A stretch of DNA of 64,000 nucleotides, from positions 34,217,011 through 34,281,010 of the forward strand of contig JABBOT010000001.1 in assembly GCA_016165875.1 (NCBI GenBank), given 5' to 3'. The notes below the pieces were generated by a model that was not told the DNA's origin, did no database searches, and worked only from the letters and a program-made list of their open reading frames with translations. The stretch is from Acanthopleura granulata. Its lineage: Eukaryota; Mollusca; Polyplacophora; Chitonida; Chitonidae. A program made the translations under genes and the position numbers. Shown here one piece after another: positions 52,430 to 64,000 of the stretch (positions are counted from its first letter, which is position 1; each line of letters starts with the position of its first letter).

Positions 52430-54695
52430 ATTACATCTGTAATGAATTTACATCTGTAATACTTAACATCGTATTATCTTGTTAAATAAATACATCAAGC
52501 TACAGCCAGATTTAATTCATACTCAAAGTGCGCATCTGTGAAAGAAAGAAAAAAAGCCTTTCATACTGTGCAGGCCTTTCTTAAACGCCATAAAGTACAC
52601 ATAGAGAACAATACAATTGTACTTGAAAAGGTCACAAGTGATCTGTTATCTGTTAAAAAGATATCCACTCCTCACTTGTTGTGACACACATTGAAGACTG
52701 TTCATTTCAGTTTGACAATACACAAGTCAAGCAACAAGCATCATTTATAATTTCGACCCTAAGTGAGTGACCTCCAGCATGTTCTCGGACATCTCCCCAT
52801 GCTCTATTTCGGCCATTGCACCAGCTCTTTCTATATGGTCACTGTAGGCCGGTTGCACCCAGATCAGTTAACGGGCCAGTTCATGGTAATTTGGAAGCAG
52901 GGGAAACTCCATTCATTCTCTGTGATATCAATCTGTTGCTGGATCACTCATCACAAAAATGAATTACTTCGGTCCACATTTAGCCTACCTCATTGTCCAT
53001 CGGGCGAGAAAATTGCCTCTTTGATAACAGTTGGCCCGTCTCAAGCAGTCGTTTCTGGTCTGCACGGGGATGGGCGACAGTTGCCTTTACACCGGACACG
53101 GTATCGAATTAACGCTTGCCTATAACTTGTCAACACGTGATGAATTAATTGCGGGTTAAAGGTTAATAAGGAAGAAGTCCTGAACTCGTCCTTTGACATG
53201 TGACCATATAGCGTGAGTCCTAAGGGAACGGGATCAGCTTATGGTATTTTACATCAATCCCGTCCTTCTGAATTTGATCAGGGATCTCGTGTCCATTGAA
53301 TGATTAGCTGATGGATAGCTTTATGCTTGGTCTGCTCTTGGTAGTGAAGGATTGCTCGGCTTTTTGGTAAACAGTAAACCGCATCATATACTAGGCCAGT
53401 CTGAACCACAACCGAGCAACTCTGTTTTTGATATGCGTGTCAAGTGATGGTTGATTATTGAATATTTATAAGCTTATTAATAAAATTGATGTGCTTATTC
53501 TGTGCTCAAGGATGTTTCAATTTTGATCAGCCATCAGGATTTAGGAAACGGGAAGAAAACTCTGAGGAATCAAGCGCACCCGTTACAGTCAGCCGTATGA
53601 CAGACCTACTGACTGTAAAGCATTAATCTGCTGGATTGAAACTGACAAATTGGTAGATTATCAGTTTTATTCAGCCTACTACGACGCATTATTTCAATAT
53701 CGCATGTTTACTCGTGGATCTTTAATGAAAATTCAGTGGAAGTCATAATGGGATAAATGTAGTCAACTTTTATTGCTATAAACATGTTCAAATATGATTT
53801 TGAATTGTGACATTATGTTTTCACAACTGAGAATGATTGTTAAGCGAAAAACATATACAGGTAAAATTAATAAGTTTTTGACAGAAAATAATCATGGAAA
53901 TCTCATTTTTCATTTTCCTTTATAAGGCTTTTTTGTCTTGGTTACAAACGATACATCTTTCGTGACATTTAGAGATTTACTTCCTTGAATATATGTTTTT
54001 TTCTAATCAATCTGTATTTAAATACGTTTGAAATCCTGTTGGGCTCAGTTTGAGCCACCAAAATGAGCGGAATGTTTTAAACAATTAATTTGCGTGCTCG
54101 TAATTTTCATCCGGTGGTTGCCCCTTTATTATATTGAGCAGAACGTACGTGCTATTAAGTTTAAGAAACTTCCGTACATGTAACAGAGCTATTGAGAGAG
54201 TTTATTGTCACACTAACGGCCTAGAAATTTCTGCATGAGGTAATTATGCTTAGCGTATCCATTTAAATCCCGACGCCTTGCTAACGGTATATGGGCTAAC
54301 AGAGCCAAAAGAATTACAATAATACATTCATATTTTTTTAATACGGTCTCTTTAATGGTATTTGTTGTTTTGATGTTTTACGTCTTTCTCAAGAATACAC
54401 AAGTAAAGAGTGAAAAATGGAAAGTTGATAAACCTACATCGCAACAGCAGATGCAAAATCTTGTGTACATGTACTTTCCTACAAATTTGGACGCTCTTGT
54501 AAGGCTTACATGTATGTGACAGTGTGCGGTCCACGAGTTTCGTATGTCGGCTTCCGAAAGATCTTCTCTTCCATCAATATGGTACATGTTCGTCACATTA
54601 GAGAAAGTTCCTCAATAAATTTCCGAACCGGTTTCCTTGACCCATAACAGGCATGCTGACTGCAATCGTACAAGTCAAGATTAATTGGTTATTAT
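52430..54695. other. Intergenic DNA, nothing recognised
   Basis: No supportable gene. The 120-codon frame at 52763-53125 has no recognisable domain. Confidence 0.4.
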
Positions 54696-54699
54696 GTTA

Positions 54700-54853
54700 T
54701 ATTTATTTATTTATTTATTTATTTATTTCATTGGTGTTTTACGTCGTACTAAAGAATATTTCACTTATATAATGACGAACAACATTATACTGCGTGCAAA
54801 CCGGGCAGAGCCTTGCGGAAACCCACGATCATCCGCACGTTGCTGGTGGACCT
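54700..54853 (-). mobile_element. SINE family A, 5'-truncated, long tail
   Basis: Minus-strand family A body and 3' end followed by about eight AAAT units (54700-54728), the longest tail in the window. The head is absent. Confidence 0.8.
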
Positions 54854-55059
54854 ACGAGCGGAGAAGAAGACAGCATGTGTTGTGTTATACAACATTCAAG
54901 TGAGTGCCAAAACCCAGGCATGAGACCAGACACATTTCTCGCAGACCGCGCGAACGGCCTAGTTTGATTAGGGCCAGGAGCCTTTATCTTCAGCGGGAAG
55001 CCACCAGAAGTTTTAGAGAGTCTATGTTTTAGGAACTACATTCGTCATGATAAAGCTGG

Positions 55060-55370
55060 CTATGGTGAAACATACACAAAGCTACTATAAAACATACATC
55101 ATGCAAACATATATCACTGTTAAGACTCAGCTTGACATGACCAAGCGTTGGACTTGCTATGACAAAGCATACAGCTTGCTATGATAAAGCATATGACTTG
55201 TAATGGTAAAGACTCAGCTTGACATGATTAATCATTCGACTTGCTGTGCAAGCATACGGCTTGCCGGGCAAACATTTTACCGGTTCTTTGTTAAAGCTAA
55301 AGCTTGTTACATATATGACAGCCCATCGGCTTGCTACTATAAAACTCGCAGCTTGTTATCACAATGCCTC
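55060..55370 (+). repeat. 22-bp tandem array, about 13 degenerate units
   Basis: The word CTTGCTATGATAAAGCATA or variants recurs with CTTG at 55131, 55153, 55175, 55197, 55218, 55240, 55260, 55303, 55330 and 55352. Most steps are 20-22 bases. Weaker units precede 55131. Confidence 0.8.
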
Positions 55371-55379
55371 AGACTTTAG

Positions 55380-56560
55380 GTTTTGTTATGTTTTAGTTTG
55401 GAACGAAGTTTTATTTTGAAATTTACGGAGTTTATACATTATAGCTTTTGCAAACTATCATCATCATCTTCTTTGGCTTATGGTGATAAAATATGATCGT
55501 ACCGTACATCGTACACTCTGGATAACGCAAAGGAGACCTTCAGTTAATCGCAGATTGAGTTAATAAATAACATTATGTAAAGCATATTTACTTAAGAGGA
55601 ATTGCCAAACAGTTTTGAGTGTTTTGTCAAGCGACGAGATCAAAGCTCTCTGGACGGCTGGGCAACCGTTATATTTATGCATCTTCCCCTTGACAATTGA
55701 AGGGAGGTAAGCCACATAAAGCGCATGTCTCCCGTGGATAGATTTGAATTATTGCCCCTGATACGGAAACCCGGAATCTTCGTGTCCACTGGGCAACTGG
55801 TTTGACATGTTCCTATAACCTCAGGCAAGTGTTGGGCATATGTACACATATGTGCTCACGTGTTTATTCCACTCCCGATATGTGCATCATGGGTACACCG
55901 TTGTAGATATTTAACACATTTAGAGATGAGTGTATAAGACACATACTGCCAGGCTTGTGCATGTTATTAGCTATTACGATTTTAACCAGGGTGTATGACA
56001 TGCTATGATCCTGCAGAGCCTCTGGTCAAAGTCTTAATTACGAATTTGTTATGCCACAAACCTGCTAGTTCCATGGCCATTCATTTGGAGAGAGAAGAAA
56101 AAAAAATCAGCACTGGTGGGCCTGCCTACCTTAAAGCTGAAATAGATAATTACAAAAAAAGTTATTCTATGTGATCACAATTTTCTAAGAATACTCTTGT
56201 GTCCCTGTTTATATAAAATTGGTAAATCTATCTTGGTACAAATTTGATGAATAAAGCAAACCGATAAAAATTTACGGTACCGGCACTGCTGGGATTAGGT
56301 TCGGCAGCGGCAGCTGAGAGTCAATGCATTGGAGGAGAGTTCGTGACAGACGTGGCTTGTTTTTATCGGCGGTTGTTTCGAAGAGAGGGAATGACACTTT
56401 GTGTTTAAGAACTGGAAATGTATGCAACATGCTATTGAACATATTACAGAGATTAAAGCGGGCGAAATATTCTGAGTTCCACATCGGATATGGCGTTCCA
56501 AATCAAAATTTTTCCACGTTGTTGTTGGCATGATAACACGTGGACTTCGGGATAACTTCT
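55380..56560. other. Intergenic DNA, nothing recognised
   Basis: No supportable gene or repeat family. Confidence 0.4.
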
Positions 56561-56573
56561 TAGTCAGATGTGA

Positions 56574-56829
56574 AGGAGTCTCCATGGCTCAGTAGGATAA
56601 CGCGCTAGCTCAGCGCAATGACCGGAAGCCTCCCACCAATGTGGTCGCTTTGAGTTCAAGCCCAGCTCATTTCCATGACGAGGGAAAGTCTGCCAGCAAC
56701 GTGTGGATGGTCGTGGTTTTCCCCCAGGTTCTACCTGGTTTTCTCCCACCGCAATGCTGGCCGCCGTCGTATAAGTGAAATATCCCTATGTACGGCGTAA
56801 AACACCAATCAAATAAATAAATAAAATAA
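56574..56829 (+). mobile_element. SINE family A, complete, perfect duplication
   Basis: Head with CATGGCTCAGTAGGATAACG (A box) and GAGTTCAAGCCC (B box), body with GGGAAAGTCTGCCAGCAACG, 3' end GTATAAGTGAAATATCCC and tail AAATAAATAAATAAAA. Flanked by TCAGATGTGA at 56564-56573 and 56830-56839, a perfect 10-bp target-site duplication. It lacks about a dozen bases of the CTTCCTCTCCGG segment seen at 29824. Confidence 0.92.
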
Positions 56830-56839
56830 TCAGATGTGA

Positions 56840-58380
56840 CTGTTATGATTTTATTGCTGGTGGAGAGTTTCTTTTGAAAAGAATGATTGTCCAAGTTAAA
56901 CAGGCGGGTTATTTGTACAGTGTACGTTTTATTTCGAATTATATTTGCCTGTTTTGCTCTTAAATTAGCCTGTGTTTCTCAGTAAAAGCAGACCTCACCG
57001 CAAGAGTTATTTCCCTTTTATATATTGAACCGTAGCGATCGATCGGAGGCGGTTTTTCAGTGTAGAAAGTTGTGAAAAAACGTCTTGAATTTGAAATTAA
57101 CTGGATGAAACAAGTAAATCATAATATTTAATTACATCATACCTTAAAAATATCTTAGTTAAAGCTGTTTTTCTGACAGATAACTCATCTTTTGTGTCAC
57201 TGAAGCAAAACTGACCCGTTTGGCAGCTGACAAAACGGTAGTATGAATCCCTACACCGGTTTGATTAGCCAATCACAATGCAGCATTGGCAGGGAAAATT
57301 GCGTGTGGGATAATAATGATTGTTACTACTATGCACGTATCTTGTATATGTTTGCATCCAATTCCTTCAAGAGAGTGTAGTGAATATATTCTCAAAGAAA
57401 TTACAAAATCAGATATACTACAACATCAGGATTTTATGAACACAGCTTGGGACAAGACTTGTGCTCTATCCATTTAATACAATACTCCTTGGAAATCATG
57501 GAGATCATGTTTGAATAATCAGTGTCACCCTCAGAGAAGACTACAGTCCCTGGTTAGCCCTCCCACAGCTTTGAAGGAAAACAAAACAGAAAAGAAGTCA
57601 TAGCTTTCAAACCACCACTAAAAACGGTACCTGCATGGTATCTAGGAAACCTTCACTTATTTCATACAACTTTCCCGAATGGAATTAAAGGGACTTGAAT
57701 AATTGAACTCTGAGGTGAGTTTTATGAATCTATTGTTTTTGCCTCTTTGACGTCAGAGAGGCTTTTTACTCACCTGTACGTTTGGTGTTGACAATATTTT
57801 TGTTATGTAATTCATGTAATATTTGCTACCGGCAATGCTACCTGTGACACCGAGAAAATCCGGAAAGCTTTGTGAAAAGTGGCGTACAGTTAATATTGTC
57901 CATAAAGCCCACATTAGAATTAAAGTATTTAAATGCATTTAATTTTGTCCACGAAAGCTGATTTTAAAAAATTCAGTAATACATTAACAATATATGATGC
58001 TGTCAATTCCTTTCACATTTCTGCCTTCGGTATTATAAAGACAAGGTACAGATTCCAGGACAGCGCTTTCGGGATGGTTTATGTTAAACACAGACCGGTA
58101 ATTTACATGTACTGCATGCACTGTGGATTCTCTGTTTCAAACTAGTGTCCAGTTTCATCACGAAGACATAATCTTACTTCCTTGTTTTTCCTTAACAAAT
58201 GAGCAACCATTGTGATGAAAAGTGCAATTAACGTCTAGCTATTTCTAAGTAATATGTACGTGCATTATACTTGCATTACTGCATGCTCAAAAACACTTCA
58301 GTTTGTGTAATGCATGAAGGAAACCGGACGCAGCCTGAAAGAAACTCGACGCACTTCGCAATCTAACCTTCAATGAATGA
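56840..58380. other. Intergenic DNA, nothing recognised
   Basis: No supportable gene or repeat family. Confidence 0.4.
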
Positions 58381-58385
58381 ATGCT

Positions 58386-58434
58386 TATTGTTTAACGCCC
58401 TACTCAAGAATATTTCACTTATACGAAGGCGGTC
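58386..58434 (-). mobile_element. SINE family A, 3' end fragment
   Basis: About 50 bases matching the family A 3' end on the minus strand (CGTATAAGTGAAATATTCTTG), without head or A-rich tail. Confidence 0.65.
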
Positions 58435-58668
58435 TAAGCTTCAAGTCCGACATTATAACAATAAATAAATAGTACATAAAGGTAGTAAAATTTAAGACAG
58501 ATGCAGTCAACGGTTTTCAAAGATTCAGGAAAAACCGTTGATTTTCGTGTCATCTAAATAATTCCATGCCGAATTCTAATGCAGGGATCTCCGTTCCGCT
58601 TTGATTGCTACTCTCCATAATAGCATCATGGTGATGTAATTAACTAGAATGCTTATCGAGACCCTAAC

Positions 58669-59033
58669 ATCACCTCGGGTGCCCATTTGCTTAGAGCAAA
58701 GGTCGGGAGATCCGGCATCAATCCGAGGTCGGGTCACACCAAAGACTTTAAAAACGGTACTAGTTGCCGATTAGCTTGAAGCTCAGCACTGAGAGGTTAA
58801 AACAAGTAAATAGGATTGGTCGACCCGGTGTCCGTATAATGTGATGGGTTGGATGTCATGTCTGGTGTCTTCGGCATGATGTTCCAGCGGCGGAAGCACT
58901 TTTGGCGGCATTGACTCGCCCTGCCACAAGGAGACACAGCATATCTACATTCTAAGGACTCCTCGTCGTCAGGTGACTTAGCAATTGTTTCGTACTACTT
59001 AAAACCCCAAGCATACATACATACATTTTACAG
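58669..59033 (+). mobile_element. SINE family B, copy 1, diverged
   Basis: Shares with the 61857 copy a head with GGTCGGGAGATCCGGC, the AAAGACTTTAAAAACGGTAC segment, GGTGTCCGTATAATGTGA, GTCATGTCTGGTGTC and the 3' end TACTACTTAAAACCCCAAGC. Ends in a CATACATACATACAT tail. The A box is eroded and about 25 extra bases lie in the body. Confidence 0.85.
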
Positions 59034-59251
59034 GCCCTAGCCTGAATGAGGGAAATTAGACACAACTATGACAGCTATGAAGCCGATCGCCAGAGCTCTT
59101 GGACGCTCTGTTCCTATTTGTAAACAAGGTAATCGACAACTGTCCTGCATGATCACCCCGCAGTCCATTCGGGCGCAATTCCTAGTGTCTGCTGAGGAAG
59201 TCTTAGATCACTCGGCTAGGAAGGATGGTAGTCATTGAGCAGGTGCTTGAC

Positions 59252-59456
59252 TGATTTATTTGTTTAATTATTACGCTGTACTCAAGAATATTTTACTTAT
59301 ACGACGACGGATCAGGTTGCTGGCAGACCTTGTCACGTAATGTCGGAGAGGTAGCCAGCACGAGTAGAATTTGAACTCACAGAATTTGAACTCACAGCGA
59401 CTGCATTGGCGGGAGGCACCTGAGTCATTGCGCTGCACAAGTGTGCTAACCTCCTC
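59252..59456 (-). mobile_element. SINE family A, head and tail without middle
   Basis: On the minus strand the head (GTTAGCACACTTGTGCAGCG, GCCAATGCAGTCGCTGTGAG) is joined to the 3' end, with much of the body missing or diverged. A 15-base unit covering the B-box region (AGAATTTGAACTCAC on the plus strand) is exactly duplicated at 59366-59380 and 59381-59395. Confidence 0.8.
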
Positions 59457-59503
59457 GACCGTAGAGACTAATAGAAAAACACCATTACTTTCCGATGCTG
59501 ATA

Positions 59504-59727
59504 TATTTATTTGTTTGATTTTCTTACGAAGTACTCAAGAATAATTTCACTTATACGACCGCGGCTACCATTTACATTCGGAAGAAGCTGGACGGAGCCT
59601 CTGGTCATGCCCAGGTTGCAGGCAGAGCATTCAACGGTCGACCAGAGAGAACCTGGGCTTGAACGACCGCAATGGTGAGAGTAATTGTTCTGCCCTATCC
59701 CGCTAAGCGCTCGGCCACAGTGGCCAT
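59504..59727 (-). mobile_element. SINE with family A tail and a different head
   Basis: The minus strand begins GGCCACTGTGGCCGAGCGCT, has a B-box-like GTTCAAGCCC, an unrelated body, and then the family A 3' end (CGGTCGTATAAGTGAAATTA...TTGAGTAC) and AAACAAATAAATA tail. The head differs from family A copies, so it is a separate subfamily or chimera. Confidence 0.7.
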
Positions 59728-59734
59728 CTCGACT

Positions 59735-61705
59735 GGTTATGCTGCAGAGATAAGACAGCCTTCCTTTGAAAGAAAGATGATTTTTTTTGTATTTGTGTCA
59801 ATTTACACCACAGGCTTCATCAGCGTTTGAGTATTTTCATTATTGTGTGCAATACGGATAATTTCTCCATAATTATTAGAAGCCGTGTGCCTCAAGCTCG
59901 GATTACTCAGTGTGGAGCAAGTAAATCTGTTACCCATCTCCGACTGGCCTGTAATAACCGATCGCCGGTGACAAACAAACTCAATTAGTTGTTCTCAGGG
60001 AAGATTAGAGCTATTTCTATTATATTGCACCCACAGGCAAAAGCCAAACCCCTGTTTCTGAGCGCCGACATAAATGCAAAAATTATGTGGCCTTAATAGG
60101 AAGATTGGTTCTTAGTTAATTTGTGCAAACCCATCAAGCTGGAAAGCCTTCTCTACACTTTTTAAAAGAAAGACAACTCTTACCGTAATGTAGAGTGGGC
60201 ATATAGTGGCAGTTGTAACAGAAAAAAATAATACAACCCAGAATTTGTTTGTAAGGTTTCTGTAAACTGTGGTAAGATAATGACGTACAATTTCCGCTCA
60301 ATATCCCACAGAGATTTTTAGCAGAATACAAATAGTGTAAAATAGCTTACCCGTATAATTTATAGAAACTGTGCTGAGGATTGTTGGTGCCTGATGTGGG
60401 AATAGTTTAGTGGAATTCCATAACTCCGGTATTGATGTGACCAGACGGTGGGTGCTTAGATCCAATCAAAAAGTGTAATTGTGGGCTTGTTTTTCTATGT
60501 ACAAAGAAATCAGTAGAGTACACATTCTACAAAAGAATCAGTCTTGTACTCATGTGTCTCCGCCATAAAAGGTTGCGAGTTGGACACATTCAAAGAGTGT
60601 AACTGTTAGATTGTTTTTCGACATGCAGACACAGCAGTAGCTAACATTTACACAAGCGTTTGAACAAGAACTAAGTAGGAGTCCAGAAGTAAGACATTTG
60701 ATGACGTCGACAACCTTATGTTTATGTTATTTAGCGAGAGCTCCTTCTATGAATATTCCCTCCATGTACAATAGTCCTTATTAACTTTCGATATTTAGCA
60801 CAGCATCCTAAAGAGGCTAGTGTTTTAAATTTTCAAAAAATGTACTAAAATTTTACTTTCTTAGATCGCACATTGGTGATGTTGGTGTTTCGATCAGAAT
60901 TGAGGCAATATGAGAAAAGAAACGAAAATTTGATTTGATTATAGCTTTTCCCGATTTCTTCCTCCCAATCTGTGGCATTACCTCTTTCATAATTCTGGTT
61001 ACGACTGTATCGAGATAAAACCAGTTATTAGTAGTTGAACTACATGAACTATTTGAACTAGTTGAAAAAAATTTAATACAGAATTAGTATGAATTTTGGG
61101 CTATATGTTAACCAAAGTATATTCGACAATCAAAAGATTGCGTGTTTTATATGAGATAAATAAAAATTCACTTTAAAACACAGCGATGACTTCTTTTTAT
61201 TGTCTCTGTGGTTGTTTGTTTATCTTCATTAAGGCGACTGTTTCTGCAGTGGCACTGTATATCAGCAGAATGCTGAACAGAGCTAAAACTCGGAGTTTCA
61301 ATCACTGTTTTCGAGGTTAAAGTGGCTGGATGTTGAGTGAAACCGTTATCTCTTCCAGACGATAGCATCGACCAAGCATTTTCTTTCCACCAAAAACAAC
61401 TATTCAATTGGATCATGCTTTGATAACGTTGAAATTGGTCAGCTAGTCTACCAATAACTGTCAAGGCTTTGGTCTTCCAGTTAACTCTGCGAATTCCGCA
61501 AATGTATCAGGTCCACAATTAAATTTACCAATGGATTCTGTCACCTGTGCCTGTGTTAATGACAGTAAGACGAAACAGTCACAATCAAAGGGACACAGCT
61601 CAGTGTGTTTTCCATTAAACAAATATCGTGTCTGGAGGAAATTGCACAACGCATAAAGAACAACGTTTACGGAAGTGGTTGTGGTTGTCCAATTGTAGTG
61701 GGAAT
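59735..61705. other. Intergenic DNA, nothing recognised
   Basis: No supportable gene. Minus-strand frames of 62-98 codons at 61.2-61.65 kb have non-ATG starts or no recognisable domain. Confidence 0.4.
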
Positions 61706-61710
61706 CTGAA

Positions 61711-62290
61711 TTACATTTGTCGCAAATCTAATGGAAGACTCTTTACTAAGTACGCAAAACGGTCCAAATTGTAGAGAAACACATCGTTTAATGCTGTGAC
61801 GCTGCAATGTTTCTGTACTACCTGATTACTTTCTGAGCACACATGTACCTAGAAGTACCGCCTCGGTGGTAGAGCAGTTAGAGCGTCCGCCTCGAGGCCG
61901 GGAGATCCAGGCTCAAGCCTGGGTCATGCCAAAGGCTTTAAAAATGGTACTTGTTGCTGCCTCGCTTGGCCCTTAGCATTGAGAGATTACAGCAAGGAAA
62001 TAGGACTGTTCGATCCGGTGTCAGTATAATGTGACTGGGTGGGGTGTCATGTCTGGTGTCCACAGCATGATGTTCCATTGGCGGCAGCAGACTCGGCCTG
62101 CCACAAGAGGACACACAAGGACTCGCCGTCGTCACATGACTGAAACATTGATAAGTACGACGTTAAACCCCAAGCGCTCAGTCACTGTACCTAGAAGTGA
62201 CGTAATACATACAAGGAAGTCCAAAGGAGTAGAATGCTTTGGACCGCTTTGTCAAAAGGGGAAAGAGTTTACGGGTTCTTTTTAACAGAG
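61711..62290 (+). repeat. Dispersed repeat D, copy split by a SINE
   Basis: Two parts, 61711-61843 and 62199-62290, match 14570-14805 in order. The break coincides exactly with the SINE B insertion and its 13-bp duplications. The inverted, repetitive ends seen around the first copy are not visible here, so this is a fragment of the element or a repeat shared by it. Confidence 0.65.
61857..62185 (+). mobile_element. SINE family B, copy 2, intact, 13-bp duplications
   Basis: Best-preserved family B copy. The tRNA-like head has CCTCGGTGGTAGAGCAGTTA (A box) and GGCTCAAGCCTGG (B box); the body contains GGTGTCAGTATAATGTGACT; the 3' end reads AAGTACGACGTTAAACCCC. Flanked by TGTACCTAGAAGT at 61844-61856 and 62186-62198, a perfect target-site duplication. 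The unfilled site relative is near 14700-14712. Confidence 0.93.
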
Positions 62291-62587
62291 CGGTAAGGTC
62301 ATAGTGTGACAATGTCTATACAATCGTTTAGTGTGGTTAAAACTGGATAACTGACGTAATTGTGTAAATTCTAATGTGCTGCCATTTGTGTGGTAGGCAT
62401 AAGGCTTTGTACTTTGATGCTGGCTGGAGGTTAAAGGTATGTGGCTTTCTAGTTGCCATGGGTCTGAACTGTCGTTACATGCCGGCTATTTGTATCGAGA
62501 AGGCAGAGCGCAAGAACTGTGGACTTACTGCACGATTTTGCAATGTCAGCCGCTGTAGCTTCGGAGCTAATTGGAGCTAGTATGTGT

Positions 62588-62940
62588 GGGTGTATGTATG
62601 CATGCATGGGTTTTATGTGGTACTAAGCAATATTTCAGTTATATGACAACCAGGAGTCATTCGTATGTATGTGTTCTGTGTTTTCTAGTGGCAGTGCGAG
62701 TCAATACCGCCAATGTGCAGCCGTTATTGGGGCATCATACCGAAGACACCAGACATAATACTCCACCGAGTCAACATGCCCTGTTTACTTGCACAATGCT
62801 ATGCGATGAGCAAGGCAGCTACTTGAAGATTTTTTTTTTTGAAATTTTCTGTATAACATGACCTGGAATTGATCTCGGATCTCGCGCTCAAATTCCCCGA
62901 GTATACCAGTGATGTGTTAGTCATGTAACTGTGCAACAAT
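62588..62940 (-). mobile_element. SINE family B, copy 3, diverged
   Basis: In reverse orientation: tail as TGTATGTATGCATGC, then the 3' end, the GAAGACACCAGACATAATAC segment (reverse complement of the family B body), CAATGCTATGCGATGAGCAA, and the head region with GATCTCGGATCTCGCGCTC. Diverged but collinear along its length. The tail matches the CATA-type tail of copy 1. Confidence 0.8.
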
Positions 62941-62944
62941 GTAA

Positions 62945-64000
62945 GAAATGCACAAATGTGTTACTGTAATATTGGAAGAAGTTCCACCATTCAGCAGGAA
63001 CCCTGTCCGTGTTGTCAATATCTAACCACTTGTTAAAGATGTTAGCAGCCACATCGATCTCTCTCTCCCTATGAGGGATCACTCCTCACTGCACACAGCC
63101 TTTTTCTCTGTCCACCCACGCATAAATCAGGGTCATTCCATTCAATGCTAAGGAGCACACTATAGGCTAGTGGCCCTAAAACCCCTGAAAACATTACACT
63201 TAATAACGTTAAAACACGTGAATGTCAATATGCATAGCGGTCTGTATCATGGCACACCTAGATTACTATAACACTGGACACGGATACTGGCATATTATGT
63301 GTCAGGTGGAGTGCAAACGTCCAAGAGGCAGTTCTCATGACGAACGAAGTGATGGATGTTGTCCTCACGTGACATACAATCCCCTCTCCACTATTCCGTG
63401 AAATCTGATGTCTCTAGGACCTACAGGTATATCGCACAACAAGTCACCCGAGGGACAAAAGACCATCCGGAGAATTGGCTGTGTACTTCCAAATCTGTCG
63501 TGACGTCGAACTTTTCGCCCAATTCCATCTCTGCTACACATTTTGTTACACTTCTATGACCACAAGGTAAACAATGTTGATTACAGCTGTTGCCACTAGT
63601 GGGATGTCACGTTGGGCACGGGCCGCAATCTCTCGCCTTTCACATCGTCTAGACCGCCGCGGAGAACCAACCCACCGATATCTTTTTAGATAATGATAGA
63701 TTTAGCCGGACAGTGAAAGTGCCAGAGGGAAGGTTTTCCCCACGAGTCCAGACGATGGATCAGCATATCTAGTAGACAGGCCAGGACGCTGTTATTCACG
63801 GTGCTCAGACCTTTCCACGATTTATTTTTACCCTGGTCACGATTTGCCCCAAAACACTGTAACTGTATATCTACGTGTCAAATCTGAATGTGTGGACAAT
63901 AAATCATATTTTTGTTGTCACAGTCTGTTCTTCCAATTCTCTTGGGTAAATATCGAGCTCAATGCACATCAGAGATCTACCTGAACATTCGCGTTATATC
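62945..64000. other. Intergenic DNA, nothing recognised
   Basis: No supportable gene or repeat to the window end. The 67-codon frame at 63356-63559 does not start with ATG and has no recognisable domain. Confidence 0.4.

Noticed and set aside
52763..53125. 120-codon plus-strand frame
   Set aside because: No recognisable domain and no supporting neighbouring exon; composition looks non-coding.
58660..58672. GAGACCCTAAC word shared with miR-125/lin-4 family
   Set aside because: Only an 11-base match, not at the correct 5' end, at the edge of SINE B copy 1 and without a hairpin.

Overview
The window looks like an animal nuclear genome, most likely a lophotrochozoan and probably a mollusc. A brachiopod cannot be excluded. 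The grounds are AT-rich intergenic DNA, one clear protein-coding gene (an invertebrate-type D1-like dopamine receptor), many tRNA-headed SINEs with (AAAT)n tails, and no compact or operon-like gene layout. The species call rests on the general look of the SINE tails and on the receptor; it is an inference.

Region by region: 0.5-1.9 kb on the minus strand holds the single-exon Dop1R1-like receptor and its flanks. From 1.9 to 10.8 kb I see no coding region; there is one C-rich tract and one strong G-quadruplex motif. From 10.8 to 15.5 kb lies a nested repeat island: an old 38-bp tandem array, a SINE with target-site duplication, a 188-bp duplication, and a ~109-bp tandem array that appears to be split by a 1.45-kb element with inverted, internally repetitive ends. 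From 15.5 to 49 kb there is mostly unassigned DNA with scattered SINEs and a 0.6-kb purine-biased stretch at 26.4-27.0 kb. From 49 to 57 kb there are more SINEs and two tandem arrays (about 120 bp and 22 bp). From 58.4 to 62.95 kb there is a SINE-dense block of two families (A and B). One B element sits between perfect 13-bp duplications inside an older repeat, whose unfilled relative lies inside the 13.8-15.2 kb element.

The window is therefore one neurotransmitter receptor gene followed by about 62 kb of repeat-rich DNA in which I could not support any other exon. Most open frames there are short, lack ATG starts, or lie in SINEs and low-complexity sequence. Exons of intron-rich genes that are short and not strongly conserved could have escaped reading by eye. 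I found no convincing new molecular system; the most interesting structures are the inverted-repeat element and its relationship to the 61.7-62.3 kb copy.
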